64,000 nucleotides of DNA from Gammaproteobacteria bacterium (GCA_016191245.1 JACPOY010000013.1:1-64000); one strand, 5' to 3'; shown: positions 38,201-47,939, numbered from the stretch's first letter. Numbers and translations are program-made. Notes: generated by a model not told the origin, from the letters alone.

Positions 38201-40351
38201 GTGCGTGCCTATAGTCCTGAAAGGACTGCCATATCAGAACGCGAAATTCAACGCTTTACAGAGCAATTTTTAGGAGGAGAGGTGTCTCCTGATAATCTTT
38301 CTGATTTTACACCAGAACAAGCACTGCGTTGTTTAATGCAACCAACGCTTGAAGGTAAAACTCTAATAGAAAACGCTGCAAAGGATAAAACTTCCTGGGA
38401 AGTTGCAAAAAAATTAATAGCCATCTGTAAGAAAAGCCCAGCCATTGAGGCAAGTTTGAAAGAAATATACAAAGTGAAATTTTCAGATGATAGTTCTTTG
38501 TTATATTTGGCAGCACTACAAAATAATATCGAATTAGTTGCCGAATGTCTTGCTAACAGTGCTGATATTAATGAAGCCGGACCATTTCATCATTGTTCAT
38601 CGGCAATGACGGCAGCAGCTAAGGCAGGTCATCTTGAAGTCGTTGATCAAATCTTGAAAAGTAAAATCAATTTTGCTAGATCAATTTCCGATAGTGAAGG
38701 CAAAAACGCATTACATCACCTTGCTCAAAATAAAAACTGTCCTTCTGAGCTATATGTGAATCTTATTTCAAAAGGAGGAACTGGAGGTTATCTTAGGGTT
38801 GATGTCCCTGACAACGATGGCAATACCCCTTTTGATTATTTAATTGAGAATAACCGCAAAGATATTATTGAATCTGTCATTGGAACGTCGAATATTGATA
38901 AATATTTTAATATTTTCCATCTACGTGCTGATGGCAAAACCAGTTTAGAATATCTTGTTGAAAAAGCAGCTAAGGACCCTTCATTAGAACCCTTAATGTA
39001 CTTTGTTCTACAAAAAGTCTCCAGAGCAGGACTTTATGAGGCTGATTCTCAAGGTAAAACTGTTTTGCATTATCTTGCACAAAGTCCACAAGATAAAATA
39101 AGTCCCAAGTATTTCGTTGAGTATTTGGCCCAAGCGTCCCAGACAATGATTCCTCTCATTGGTATCGAAACGGCTGCAACTTATCAACAACTATCTGCAC
39201 AAGAAGATAACCAAGCGAATTCGATTTTCAGAACAATTTTGAATAATAACCGCGTAGATATTATTGAATATCTACGTGAAAATTGGAAAGGTTGGAGTCT
39301 TAATGCCATTTTTGATTTAGAAACTGTTCACTCAGATGGACTTTCAGATTTTGAATATATGATGGCAAATGTTCAACCTAACACTGAACTATATGAACAA
39401 ATCAATTTAGCGTTACCTGAAAGTATGCAGCGAAATGCCTCTGGCATTCCTAGACTACACCAATTAGTAGACGAATCCAATGCTGAAGAGATCTGGAATT
39501 TGTTGGTAAAGGGATTAAAAACATGGAGTCCGACAGGATTGCGACAAGAGTCAAAAGACTATCAAGCACAAACTAGCTTGCCTGATAAAGAAAATAGAAC
39601 GCTTTTACGGCATATCATTAACAATAATGCCACGAATATTTTGGAACTACTTGCGTCGAAAACTGGTTATAAAACCACAGGCAGGTGGTATCTAGATCAT
39701 TATTTTGATATGACTGTTAAAGGTGCTGATGGGCTAAGTGATTTGGAATTTGCATTCAATAATGCATCACCAGCATTGAAGAATGTGCTTTTCTCGCGTC
39801 TTTCACCTGAGACACAGACTAGAGAATTTGCCAGCACAGATTCAAAAGGTATGACACCACTGCATTATGTAGCGAGAGATCCTGCTATTAAAGCAGATGC
39901 ATTTTGGGGAATTATTAATCGTTTGCAAACAACAGGTGAAGTTGGTGTCTATCATGAACGAACTAATGTTGAAGATTCTGAGGGCAATACGCCGTTTCGA
40001 TTATTAGTTGACAATAATAGAATCGATATTTTACAGGACATTGCTAAACATTGTGGTGGTATGAGAGGGTGGTGGTTTGATCATTACATTAACTTCTCTG
40101 TTAAGCGCGAAGATGGGATGAATGATCTCGAATATTTGATTTTTAAAGCAAAGACCGATCCTAGGATGAGTGATTTAGTTGCATTTGTGCAGAAGAATAC
40201 CAGCACTGCGGTGTTCAAAGATGCGACTATATCTGTTAGCTCTAATTTTTCACGTTTTGAAAGAAACGTCTCTGAAATTGCTGAACGAAAAGCTCAAGCA
40301 ATTCGAGTAGAGGACTCCCCAAGAAGTCCTTCTCGAAGAGTCATCTTCTAA
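35288..40351 (+). CDS. giant patatin-like phospholipase with ankyrin and novel repeats, putative effector
   Basis: 1687 residues. Patatin domain about 155-560: oxyanion loop QGGGAKGAAYVG near 165, nucleophile elbow GASAG near 194 and catalytic Asp in DGGILNNYP near 366. Similar enzymes (ExoU, Legionella VpdA-C) hydrolyse host phospholipid. Ankyrin-like units follow (GNNALHICVDAGDFATFEQI near 852; SLLYLAALQNNIELVAECL; ALHHLAQN). Four copies of a module of about 130 residues cover 1170-1660. AGAGGTGAAAT precedes the ATG. No signal peptide; delivery by a type IV system is inferred. Confidence 0.85.
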   Translation: MLSGIDENIYRLTEMNSHAPDIKIQRALELLKQLKTISEQDRDSYQKVDDLVSTLSFGHAGSSSGRSDTDISIEKMQGLLSRLTTIPTIRKRAPLRFTDIYQSGPFIEEALDIKHSMVDNYLSIFEEPSRESNIVDIMQHINELGGTKGAELAPMPPLTRCAIQGGGAKGAAYVGTYQAMDMLGVTDSTKTYCGASAGAITSFLMGLGYDSKQFKAISDGMNFQDLADFNPSMLGAKFGGTAIGQATSVATQLHAFSGNAFHNWARGQCAMVFGDPDITFIEMQEWYQKRGLPVPEMVFMGTMVTPHKKSVIFSANDTPHIRIADAVRCSMSFPGAWEHFHVKYGKSAEGNIKSIRDGDEFGRFADGGILNNYPIDRLNLVDENPAYNKPICEDAIGTQVPQNPCSYGFSLTTSLNKVDENITPATNRLRVLKQRTHGRKIAKDESDDDFSRRTEISKLKEHKLWNLAGVLKKNYIGDTSTSAQDDKKRKIFDRQTTIIYTEGVGTLEFDLPPSKMKLIEDSGKFAFINWYLKHRNPTLTYDDYFNSKNIGQGIAYDPSKFEGEATLHEEDIAKLEQLKLEGKNAKGVAKYCRFMLDFHDELASLRKVIALSHDPETMAALTEEQKERLEQFKDLNNNQRLKHLSWQIKQLEKKYPILLSDRALEINKQVFDIVRTRAAQAKDLKIHKKKTLDSNIDKEQVIRKIHELLNENSERTTSHAIAIFKGQMSGMFDLMMKDPSLLSELSSHCSAQQLHDLLENLRTTAHQLDQQGRKWHGGFGLFNKLENETLENFPTRFQLFMQQFTDPSLLESAILQQDKDKIHYLLELKSKGIGFGIGAKHYINPLATNVKGNNALHICVDAGDFATFEQIITELQPALPFAAKGQHLLHYVIENANQDFINQLFTHPKTTAWIQTVLSSASKTNPEFRSQFGSGESLREQIIRVSAQKSLELDLNAIEKVISKGPITLDDVRAYSPERTAISEREIQRFTEQFLGGEVSPDNLSDFTPEQALRCLMQPTLEGKTLIENAAKDKTSWEVAKKLIAICKKSPAIEASLKEIYKVKFSDDSSLLYLAALQNNIELVAECLANSADINEAGPFHHCSSAMTAAAKAGHLEVVDQILKSKINFARSISDSEGKNALHHLAQNKNCPSELYVNLISKGGTGGYLRVDVPDNDGNTPFDYLIENNRKDIIESVIGTSNIDKYFNIFHLRADGKTSLEYLVEKAAKDPSLEPLMYFVLQKVSRAGLYEADSQGKTVLHYLAQSPQDKISPKYFVEYLAQASQTMIPLIGIETAATYQQLSAQEDNQANSIFRTILNNNRVDIIEYLRENWKGWSLNAIFDLETVHSDGLSDFEYMMANVQPNTELYEQINLALPESMQRNASGIPRLHQLVDESNAEEIWNLLVKGLKTWSPTGLRQESKDYQAQTSLPDKENRTLLRHIINNNATNILELLASKTGYKTTGRWYLDHYFDMTVKGADGLSDLEFAFNNASPALKNVLFSRLSPETQTREFASTDSKGMTPLHYVARDPAIKADAFWGIINRLQTTGEVGVYHERTNVEDSEGNTPFRLLVDNNRIDILQDIAKHCGGMRGWWFDHYINFSVKREDGMNDLEYLIFKAKTDPRMSDLVAFVQKNTSTAVFKDATISVSSNFSRFERNVSEIAERKAQAIRVEDSPRSPSRRVIF
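38816..40200 (+). repeat. four diverged repeats of about 130 residues inside the patatin protein
   Basis: Each copy has T-x-L-H-Y-x-A, then NNRxDI(I/L), then a Trp/Asp-rich segment, then DGxxDxEY. NNR cores lie near residues 1182, 1311, 1440 and 1570. Sequence identity between copies is modest but the order of landmarks is constant. Confidence 0.55.
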
Positions 40352-40363
40352 GGGTTGATTAAC

Positions 40364-41149
40364 TTATTTTATTGAGAGCGTAGCTAAGTTTTTTGTTAAA
40401 TCATCCTCTACAGAGCTTGCTGCAGTGTGAGATTCAGCTAGTTGCTTTTGTTCAGCTTCTCGCGCTCGATTAAAGCACCATACTGCAAGTCTGGGAGAGG
40501 TTTCATCTAGCACCAAATATTGCGAAATCATGTGCTCTGGAGCTGTACTTAGAAATTGATCCCAGAGGGCTTTTGATGCAATTTGATCTTGTTGTGTTTT
40601 TACAACTTCTTTTATTTTACGTAGTGCAAGCACTTGCAATGATCTTTCTTGCATGCGAAGAAGTCGTAAAAGCTTTTCATCTTCAATGGGAGCTAAATCA
40701 ATCGGCTTTAACCCTTTCATGTTTTTGATTATCGCGCTGCTACCCATTTCTAATAAGTACTTTACCCAATCATATTCACCTGACATGGCAGCAACATGCA
40801 AAGGGGTATCACCTTTCTTGTCAATATCATAAATTAAATATGATTCAGCAAAATGTAAGCTTTGCATAATATTTAATTTTTTTTGTGGATCAGCCTCTTC
40901 ACAATCTATTGCAGCATAATGCATCGGTGTCTGATTGAATTTATCACGAGCTTGAACGTTAGCTCCATGATCAATTAATGACTGAACTATTTCGTCTTGA
41001 CCTAGCAATGCAGCAATATGTAATGATGTACAAGAATGGAATTCTCCAATACGATACGTTTGCTCTAATTCAGTTTTAGACAATGTTGGAATAAGGGTTA
41101 AAGCGGATTTAGTGTTTTTCTGAGCGATAAAATCAAACAATTTAGACAT
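40364..41149 (-). CDS. ankyrin-repeat protein, putative effector
   Basis: 261 residues from ATG 41149 (longer frame starts at a TTG). Four ankyrin units: TSLHIAALLGQDEIVQSLIDHGANVQ, TPMHYAAIDC (with an insert), TPLHVAAMSGEYDWVKYLLEMGS and a degenerate fourth. A helical C-terminal part ends in an acidic-then-basic tail. Convergent with the patatin gene, 12 bases apart. No signal peptide. Confidence 0.8.
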   Translation of the reverse strand: MSKLFDFIAQKNTKSALTLIPTLSKTELEQTYRIGEFHSCTSLHIAALLGQDEIVQSLIDHGANVQARDKFNQTPMHYAAIDCEEADPQKKLNIMQSLHFAESYLIYDIDKKGDTPLHVAAMSGEYDWVKYLLEMGSSAIIKNMKGLKPIDLAPIEDEKLLRLLRMQERSLQVLALRKIKEVVKTQQDQIASKALWDQFLSTAPEHMISQYLVLDETSPRLAVWCFNRAREAEQKQLAESHTAASSVEDDLTKNLATLSIK

Positions 41150-41240
41150 ATGGAAAGTCTCATAAGTTAGCCGGAAAGCTAGAATACATGACAGAGCAAG
41201 CGAGATCAAGCGCTAATTTTATTAGTTTATTAACTTACTT

Positions 41241-41747
41241 TTAATGGCCGAGTGGGTTTTGACTTTCGTGATTTTGCTTTTTACTATCTAGATAGATTAC
41301 TTCGTCTTGATATCTTTGATGAAGGCGCTTTTTGAATTGAAGAACAATATCAGTAAAATCAGCATGGGTATTTTCTTCATGTTTTAGGCCGGCAATTTTA
41401 CTAAAAGTATTACTTAAAATACGATCAGCTAATGTATCCAATGCAGAATATTTTTTATCTACATCTTCTACTTGTCCTTTGACGTTAATTTGCTCGGCAA
41501 CATAATCAATAATGCGCTGATTTACATGTTGAACGTTTGATCCTGAGATAGTATGTGTTTCAATGACTTGATTTAAATTATTCATAAATTCGATAACTTC
41601 AGGCCAATATTTTGGCTCTAAATGAAAATTATCTTTCACTTGAATCTCATCATTGTGCTCAGATATTTTTGCATTCCGATGAAATAGTTTATAGATAAAA
41701 TAAGCTAAACCGTGTTTTTCAGGTACTGATTTGCCATAGTCTGCCAT
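41241..41747 (-). CDS. hypothetical protein
   Basis: 168 residues from ATG 41747 (GAGGTG 6 bases upstream). Hydrophilic and helical, no recognised domain, no signal peptide. It lies among effector-like genes, but nothing in the sequence gives a function. Confidence 0.6.
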   Translation of the reverse strand: MADYGKSVPEKHGLAYFIYKLFHRNAKISEHNDEIQVKDNFHLEPKYWPEVIEFMNNLNQVIETHTISGSNVQHVNQRIIDYVAEQINVKGQVEDVDKKYSALDTLADRILSNTFSKIAGLKHEENTHADFTDIVLQFKKRLHQRYQDEVIYLDSKKQNHESQNPLGH

Positions 41748-41884
41748 TGCTGCACCTCGTGTGAGTACACCTTTTGAAACCAAAAAAAGTGTGCTATATG
41801 ACTTAGTTTATCAATTAAGAAGTATATAAACAATTGAATAAATAAGAAGTGGTTGTAGCTACAACAAAAGCTTATATGATGAAA

Positions 41885-42757
41885 TTAAGAAACTGCTTCT
41901 TGCAAAAAGGCTCTAAACTCTGCTCCCAATTCAGGATGTCTTAATCCTAAAGTAATTGTGGCTTGCATGTAGCCTAATTTACTACCGCAGTCATATCGGA
42001 TCCCATCGAATTGAATGCCCATTGCTTTTTGTTCTTTTAATAAGCTGGCAATAGCATCGGTAAGCTGAATTTCACCGCCTCTGCCTGGGGGTACTTTTGC
42101 TAAATGTTCAAAAATTTTTGCAGTGAGAATATAGCGACCGACAACTGCTAAGTTTGATGGTGCATCTTGAGGTTTTGGTTTTTCTACAATAGCTTGAATT
42201 GGACCCTGTCCTCTCCAATTTTGATCCACGGCGATAACGCCATATTTTTCTGAATCTTCAGACGCTATTTTTTCAACAGCTATCACACTCGATTCGGTTT
42301 CATGATAAATTTTCATCATTTGCGTTAAACATGGTGTGTTAGCATCAATTAAATCATCTGCCAATAAAACAGCAAATGGGTAGTTTCCCACCACCTGACG
42401 AGCACAGAGTACAGCATGCCCCAATCCTAAGGCTTGAGGTTGACGTACATAAATACAATCAACGCCCTTGGGTACAATCTTTTGTACCATATCCAAAAGT
42501 TCAGTTTTACCCTGTTGCTGTAAACGATACTCTAATTCAAAATTGGTATCAAAGTGATCTTCTATCGCTCTTTTACTAGAACTCGTGACAAAAATTAGTT
42601 CAGTGATACCTGCTTTAATTGCCTCTTCAACCGCATATTGAATAAGTGGTTTATCCACGATGGGGAGCATTTCTTTAGGATTTGCTTTGGTAGCCGGCAA
42701 AAAACGTGTCCCAAGTCCTGCAACCGGAAAAATTGCTTTTGTTACAGGTTGTGCCAT
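41885..42757 (-). CDS. galU: UTP-glucose-1-phosphate uridylyltransferase
   Basis: Makes UDP-glucose for surface polysaccharides. 290 residues: KAIFPVAGLGTRFLPATKANPKEMLPIVDKPLIQY is the nucleotidyltransferase signature (first 40 residues), then GLGHAVLCAR, LLADDLI, and VVGRYILTAKIFE. Full length. Last gene of the galU/epimerase/glycosyltransferase/pyrF group. Confidence 0.96.
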   Translation of the reverse strand: MAQPVTKAIFPVAGLGTRFLPATKANPKEMLPIVDKPLIQYAVEEAIKAGITELIFVTSSSKRAIEDHFDTNFELEYRLQQQGKTELLDMVQKIVPKGVDCIYVRQPQALGLGHAVLCARQVVGNYPFAVLLADDLIDANTPCLTQMMKIYHETESSVIAVEKIASEDSEKYGVIAVDQNWRGQGPIQAIVEKPKPQDAPSNLAVVGRYILTAKIFEHLAKVPPGRGGEIQLTDAIASLLKEQKAMGIQFDGIRYDCGSKLGYMQATITLGLRHPELGAEFRAFLQEAVS

Positions 42758-42768
42758 AGTGCCTCCTA

Positions 42769-44661
42769 CTAAACTAATATTTCTTCACGCTTTTTCGAGA
42801 ACTCTGGCATCGTATGAATTTGACGAGAATGCGTTAATTCAGGTACCAGTTCTTTAATAATACGAAAGCTTTCTTCTTCACTACAATCATTTACTGCATT
42901 ACTTAGCTCAAAAATGCTTTGTTCAAATTTATGATTTTCTATGATACGTGAATGTGCTTTTAAAATCTTGGTATGCGAAGTCGGGGCTAAATGTTCATTT
43001 TTATGAAATAACTCTTCAAATAATTTTTCACCGGGTCGTAAACCAATGTATTCGATTCGTATATCTTTATCTTTATTACCAGCAAGACGAATCATTTGCT
43101 CTGCCATGTAACTGATTTTGATCGGTTCGCCCATATCTAAAACAAAAAGCTCACCACCTTCCCCAATCGCCAATGCCTGCAAGATTAATTGGCTGGCTTC
43201 TTGGATGGTCATAAAATAGCGAGTGACATCAGGGTGAGTCACCGTAATGGGGCCGCCATTTTCAAGTTGCTTTTGAAATGTTTCAACAACAGATCCTCTA
43301 GAACCCAAGACATTCCCAAAACGTACTGTAATGAAACGAGTTTTTTCCTGACTGTTAAAATACTGACAAACTAGTTCAGCAACTCTTTTGGTCGCCCCCA
43401 TAACATTAGTAGGGTTCACTGCTTTATCTGAGGATACTAAGACAAATTTTTCGACATTATTGTCAATGGCAACTTGTGCGATACCAAAGGTACCTAAAAT
43501 ATTATTTTTTGCTGCCGCACGAATTTGTGGTTCAAGCAAAGGCACATGCTTATAAGCTGCGGCATGAAATATAATCTGGACTTGATGATGATGTACTAAA
43601 CGACTCAATGCTGGGTTATCGTTAAGATCAACTAAATGATAAAAAATTTGTGTTTTTGATTGATTCGCTTTTTCGCTTAACTCTTGTTCAACACAAAAAA
43701 GATTATATTCGCTATTATCAAAGATGATGAGCTTGCTAGGTTCTAGTTTCATGATTTGCCGGCAAAGCTCTGAACCTATTGATCCACCGCCGCCACTGAC
43801 AAGAACAACTTTGTCTCTTAATGACTCTTGAATAGCATGCCAATTAAGGGTAACGGGATCTCTACCCAAAAGATCTTCTAAAGATATCTCACGTAAATTT
43901 TTGACAGAAACCAAGCCAGAAACGAGATCATTGGTTCCAGGTAATGTTCTGACAGGAAGTTTGGTTGATTCACAAATGGCCACTATTCGTCTCATTGCAC
44001 TTGCTTTAGCCGAAGGTACCGCAATCAAAATCATATCCACATTATATCGGTGTGCAATTGCTGGAATATCATCACAGGTACCCACAACACGAATACCGTG
44101 GAGTTCTCGTCCACGCTTTTGTTCTCTATCATCTACAAATGCAACAGGAATATAGCTATTTTTTATATCCCTTAGCAGATCTCTAACAAGACTTTCTCCT
44201 GCCAATCCAGCCCCAACAATTAGCACACGTTGATCACCACTGGCAAAATAACGTTTGTCTTTATACCAGCGATAAACAAAGCGAGAGCCACCTAAAATAA
44301 AGAGCAGCAGTATGCTATATAAAGGAACCACCGAACGCGGTAAATTTTGCATTCGAGTGATTAAAAAAACTGCCAATAATGTCATGAGACTACCCATGAC
44401 AATGGCTTTGACGATACGAATGAGATCAGGTAGTGAAGCAAAACGCCATACACCACGGTATAAACCAAATACCCATAGTGCGATAGTTTGAAATAAAATC
44501 ACCCACGGCAATGTAAATAATGCCTGTGCTAAAATTTCTTCAGGAATTTCTCCGAGGTTAAAGCGAAGCCAATAGGCACCTAACCATGCAGCAGGAATAC
44601 TGAGAAAATCATGGGCAAACGCAGCCCAGCGACTACGCCATTGCGACAACACTGCCTTCAT
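42769..44661 (-). CDS. membrane-bound NDP-sugar 4,6-dehydratase (WbpM/CapD/PglF-like)
   Basis: About 630 residues. Four N-terminal membrane segments, a first Rossmann unit VLIVGAGLAGESLVRDL, then the catalytic SDR domain with VLVSGGGGSIGSELCRQ and HAAAYKHVPLLE. It makes UDP-4-keto-6-deoxy sugars for O-antigen or capsule. Start ATG 44661, 6 bases after GGAG; an ATG at 44673 has no site. Lies next to the initiating transferase gene. Confidence 0.9.
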   Translation of the reverse strand: MKAVLSQWRSRWAAFAHDFLSIPAAWLGAYWLRFNLGEIPEEILAQALFTLPWVILFQTIALWVFGLYRGVWRFASLPDLIRIVKAIVMGSLMTLLAVFLITRMQNLPRSVVPLYSILLLFILGGSRFVYRWYKDKRYFASGDQRVLIVGAGLAGESLVRDLLRDIKNSYIPVAFVDDREQKRGRELHGIRVVGTCDDIPAIAHRYNVDMILIAVPSAKASAMRRIVAICESTKLPVRTLPGTNDLVSGLVSVKNLREISLEDLLGRDPVTLNWHAIQESLRDKVVLVSGGGGSIGSELCRQIMKLEPSKLIIFDNSEYNLFCVEQELSEKANQSKTQIFYHLVDLNDNPALSRLVHHHQVQIIFHAAAYKHVPLLEPQIRAAAKNNILGTFGIAQVAIDNNVEKFVLVSSDKAVNPTNVMGATKRVAELVCQYFNSQEKTRFITVRFGNVLGSRGSVVETFQKQLENGGPITVTHPDVTRYFMTIQEASQLILQALAIGEGGELFVLDMGEPIKISYMAEQMIRLAGNKDKDIRIEYIGLRPGEKLFEELFHKNEHLAPTSHTKILKAHSRIIENHKFEQSIFELSNAVNDCSEEESFRIIKELVPELTHSRQIHTMPEFSKKREEILV

Positions 44662-44744
44662 GCTGAACTCCATTTATTCGCAGGAAGCCATTATACCTAT
44701 ATCAGCAAGTTGTGCACAGAAGATAAAGTTTGAAAGTTAGTTAA

Positions 44745-45788
44745 TTATTGCTCGACTTGATTTGGTGCCACATCATGCCATTTTTTATACATAGGCTTTG
44801 CTATCTCAACTAATAGATAGAGACAGAAAAGAAATGTAACAGCAAGGCTAAACGCAAAGATAGTGAGTCTAGGATCGCGATAGACCAAATATGCTAATCC
44901 TGACAATACTGAATTAACACCAATCGAACCTATCAATACACGTTGATGACTCCATCCACCCTGAATAAGACGTTGATAAGCATGACTCTTATGTGGTTTA
45001 CGCCATTCTTCTCCGGCTAAGATCCGTCTTACTAAAGTAATTGTGGCATCAAACCAAAACATGGCAGTTAAAATAACCCAAATCATGATAGGGAAATGAA
45101 ATAGTTTGTAACTAATAAGGGCATAGAGGGCAACCATAAATCCTAAGAAGCAACTACCACTATCACCCATGAATATTCTTGCAATAGGCCAATTCCAAGT
45201 TAGAAAACCAGCAATTAAAGCTGAAAGCCCCCAAGCAAGTGTTGCTAACTCATAAGCCTGATATTGAAATAATAAATACCCACCAACAGAAAATACAAAA
45301 ATACCTTCTGTGGCGGCGATTCCATCAGAGCCATCCATAAAATTAAATAGATTAATCATCCATACCATGGCTACGATAATGGCAAGAAAACATAATGGTA
45401 AAGGAATAGCTAACCATGGTTGGATTAAGTATCCGCCTTCACCCAAAAGAAATAAACTTACTCCAGCTGCAATACATTGCACCATAAAACGGATCCCAGC
45501 TGATATATCATGATGATCATCCCAAAATCCAATAAATCCAACTAATAAAACTGGAGAGAATAACCAAAGATATTTCACAGAAATGATATGGCAAAAATGC
45601 AAAACAGTAATTAATAGAACCCAGCCTAGAAAAAAGACTACACCGCCTCCTCTAGGAGTGGGGGCAATATGCGAAGAGCGTGCATTGGGATAATCCAATA
45701 GACCTTTATTGACAGCATACCATCTGTATATGCCAACTGATGTCCAGCTTAAGCCCAACAATAAAAATAAAAACGCAAACCAACTCAT
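44745..45788 (-). CDS. undecaprenyl-phosphate glycosyltransferase (WecA/WbpL/MraY family)
   Basis: 347 residues with about eleven membrane segments. Motifs: DYPNARSSHIAPTPRGGGVVF, GFIGFWDDHHDIS, NLFNFMDGSDGIAATEG and FMGDSGS. Transfers a sugar phosphate to undecaprenyl phosphate to start O-antigen synthesis; substrate preference (WbpL-like) is inferred from context. Overlaps pyrF by 4 bases. Confidence 0.88.
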   Translation of the reverse strand: MSWFAFLFLLLGLSWTSVGIYRWYAVNKGLLDYPNARSSHIAPTPRGGGVVFFLGWVLLITVLHFCHIISVKYLWLFSPVLLVGFIGFWDDHHDISAGIRFMVQCIAAGVSLFLLGEGGYLIQPWLAIPLPLCFLAIIVAMVWMINLFNFMDGSDGIAATEGIFVFSVGGYLLFQYQAYELATLAWGLSALIAGFLTWNWPIARIFMGDSGSCFLGFMVALYALISYKLFHFPIMIWVILTAMFWFDATITLVRRILAGEEWRKPHKSHAYQRLIQGGWSHQRVLIGSIGVNSVLSGLAYLVYRDPRLTIFAFSLAVTFLFCLYLLVEIAKPMYKKWHDVAPNQVEQ

Positions 45789-46498
45789 ACGACTTCTATG
45801 CTCTCATTAATATGCTGTAAAACCCCTAAAGGCTTAGCTGCATGGGTTATTGAACGACCAATTACTAAATAATCGCTTCCTGCTGATATTGCTTGCAAAG
45901 GCGTTGTGACTCTTTGCTGATCTTGTTTGTCATCTTCTGGTAAACGTATTCCCGGAGTGACACACAGAAATTCTTTGCCAAATTTTGCTTTTAACATTGC
46001 CGCTTCTTGAGCTGAGCAAACAACACCATCAAGCCCTGCTTCAAAACATAGACTTGCTAACCGCAACACTGTTTCTTCAACTGTGCCTTGAATACCTAAT
46101 TGTTTGAGCTCTTCTGGTCCCGAACTCGTTAATAATGTTACGCCAATCAACAATGGCCTTTTCTTAAATTGGTCTGCTGCTCTATCAACAGCGGCTTTTG
46201 CCGCTTTTAACATTGCAAGGCCACCTAAGGCATGAACATTAATCATCCACACACCAAGTTGTGATGCACTAAAACAAGCGCCATGCACTTGTTGCGGAAT
46301 GTCATGAAATTTTAAATCTAAAAATATTTCGAAACCCTGCTCATGCAATGATTTCACCCATTCTGGGCCCATGGAGGTAAAAAGCGTTATGCCTACTTTT
46401 AAGCGGCATTGAGAAGGGTCTAATTGAGAAATCAGTTGTTGTAACTGCACTTTATCTTCAAAATCGAGTGCAACAATGATTTTTGACTTATGTGACAT
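45785..46498 (-). CDS. pyrF: orotidine 5'-phosphate decarboxylase
   Basis: Last step of UMP synthesis. IIVALDFED, LKVGITLF, DLKFHDIP (catalytic Lys/Asp) and the late SDYLVIGRSI. 237 residues from ATG 46498, 8 bases after GAGGAGGGG; a GTG at 46507 touches that site. UMP supply links it to the UDP-sugar genes downstream. Confidence 0.95.
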   Translation of the reverse strand: MSHKSKIIVALDFEDKVQLQQLISQLDPSQCRLKVGITLFTSMGPEWVKSLHEQGFEIFLDLKFHDIPQQVHGACFSASQLGVWMINVHALGGLAMLKAAKAAVDRAADQFKKRPLLIGVTLLTSSGPEELKQLGIQGTVEETVLRLASLCFEAGLDGVVCSAQEAAMLKAKFGKEFLCVTPGIRLPEDDKQDQQRVTTPLQAISAGSDYLVIGRSITHAAKPLGVLQHINESIEVV

Positions 46499-46629
46499 GT
46501 TCGACACCCCTCCTCGGTAGGCTCAATTTTATTATTATTCTATTATATGTTCAATTTGTAAGAGCTAAGCGGCTTTTAGGGCCGACGTAGTGCTTTCTAA
46601 ATTTTTCTATAACTTCTTCCATTTAAGAA

Positions 46630-46731
46630 CCCCTCACCCTAACCCTCTCCCGCAAGGGGAGAGGGGATCGGAAAAGAGAATCTTGAGATCTTATCCCCTC
46701 TCCCCTTGCGGGAGAGGGTTAGGGTGAGGGG
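46630..46731. repeat. REP-like long hairpin
   Basis: Two 39-bp inverted arms (46630-46668 and 46693-46731) beginning CCCCTCACCCTAACCCTCTCC, with a 24-base spacer. Same family as the hairpin at 59763-59842. It separates lapB from pyrF and could act as a terminator. The rest of 46508-46742 is empty. Confidence 0.85.
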
Positions 46732-46742
46732 AATAATCAATT

Positions 46743-47930
46743 TTATTCTCCCTCAATTCCCTGAATCGGCTTTACCGCGGCCCATTGACGACAGCTCGGA
46801 CATTGCCAATGTAAAAGCTTGGTGGCAAAACCACAATGACCACAACGATAGATAGGTTTCTTTTCAACTAATTGTTCAACTAAAGATTTTAACATCAATA
46901 ATTCATTTCGCACTTCACCCATCACGCGGGTTAAATGAAACTCAATCAAATGCTTGAGTCCACGAATAGAAGGATGTCGATGCATATAATTGGCCAAAAA
47001 TTGAGCAGCAAACTCTTTACCTTGCTTTTCTTTTACCTTCTCAGCATGCGCTAAAACAATGCTAATTGAAGGACAATGATGTAATAAATAATCTAAATAT
47101 TCTTCTAAGGCTTGATGCTCACCTAATTGTTCATAGCATTCCATTATTAGGAAAATGGCTTCCGGCAAATAGGCAGGATCTTGAAATTCTATACGCTTAT
47201 AAGAGCGTAATGCATGTTTATACTTGCCAAGCTTTTTCTCAAAATTTCCTTGAATAAAACTTGCACGAACACAATTTCGATTATGAGATAAGCCTTGTTT
47301 TAAATATTTAAATGCGGTTCTAATTTTTCCCTTTGACCAAGCAATTTCGGCAATTTCACAATAATAATGTGCTATTTCATTACTCATCGATTGCTTCGTC
47401 ACTTCTTGCAAACGAATCGCTATATGAATAGCTTTTTCCCAATCTTTTTCTCGTTCATAAATATCAATCAAATGACGCAAACTAATTTCAAGTTGATTGC
47501 CAACAGTATTGGTGAGTTCTAGTAATAAGGATTCTGCTCGGTCATAAACACCTGCACGTAAATAGTCTTGCGCTAATTCCAGCAAAGAATGATTACGTTG
47601 CTTGGGTGTTAAATTTGGCTTAGACATTAAACTTTGATGAATACGAATAGCTCTATCTACCTCCCCTCGGCGTCGAAAAAAATTACCTAAAGCCAGGGTG
47701 GTTTCTACAGAATCTGGAGAGACATCTAACATGCGAATAAAAGCATCAACAGCTTTGTCAGTTTCCTCATTTAAAAGGAAATTTAAACCAACATAGTAAT
47801 CTGTACTTAACATGGCACTTTTTGAAGATGGCCCTGTTCGCTGTGAACGTTTGCCTAAATACCAGCCTGATAGCGCAGCTACCGGTAACAGCAAGCAAAT
47901 CATTTCCAACAAATCAAAAGTTGATGTCAT
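46743..47930 (-). CDS. lapB: lipopolysaccharide assembly protein LapB (YciM)
   Basis: 395 residues. N-terminal membrane anchor, eight or nine TPR units and a C-terminal rubredoxin-like zinc ribbon (YRCGHCGF...WQCPSCRQW). LapB adjusts LpxC degradation by FtsH. Follows lapA by 9 bases. Confidence 0.94.
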   Translation of the reverse strand: MTSTFDLLEMICLLLPVAALSGWYLGKRSQRTGPSSKSAMLSTDYYVGLNFLLNEETDKAVDAFIRMLDVSPDSVETTLALGNFFRRRGEVDRAIRIHQSLMSKPNLTPKQRNHSLLELAQDYLRAGVYDRAESLLLELTNTVGNQLEISLRHLIDIYEREKDWEKAIHIAIRLQEVTKQSMSNEIAHYYCEIAEIAWSKGKIRTAFKYLKQGLSHNRNCVRASFIQGNFEKKLGKYKHALRSYKRIEFQDPAYLPEAIFLIMECYEQLGEHQALEEYLDYLLHHCPSISIVLAHAEKVKEKQGKEFAAQFLANYMHRHPSIRGLKHLIEFHLTRVMGEVRNELLMLKSLVEQLVEKKPIYRCGHCGFATKLLHWQCPSCRQWAAVKPIQGIEGE

Positions 47931-47939
47931 TTTTTCACA

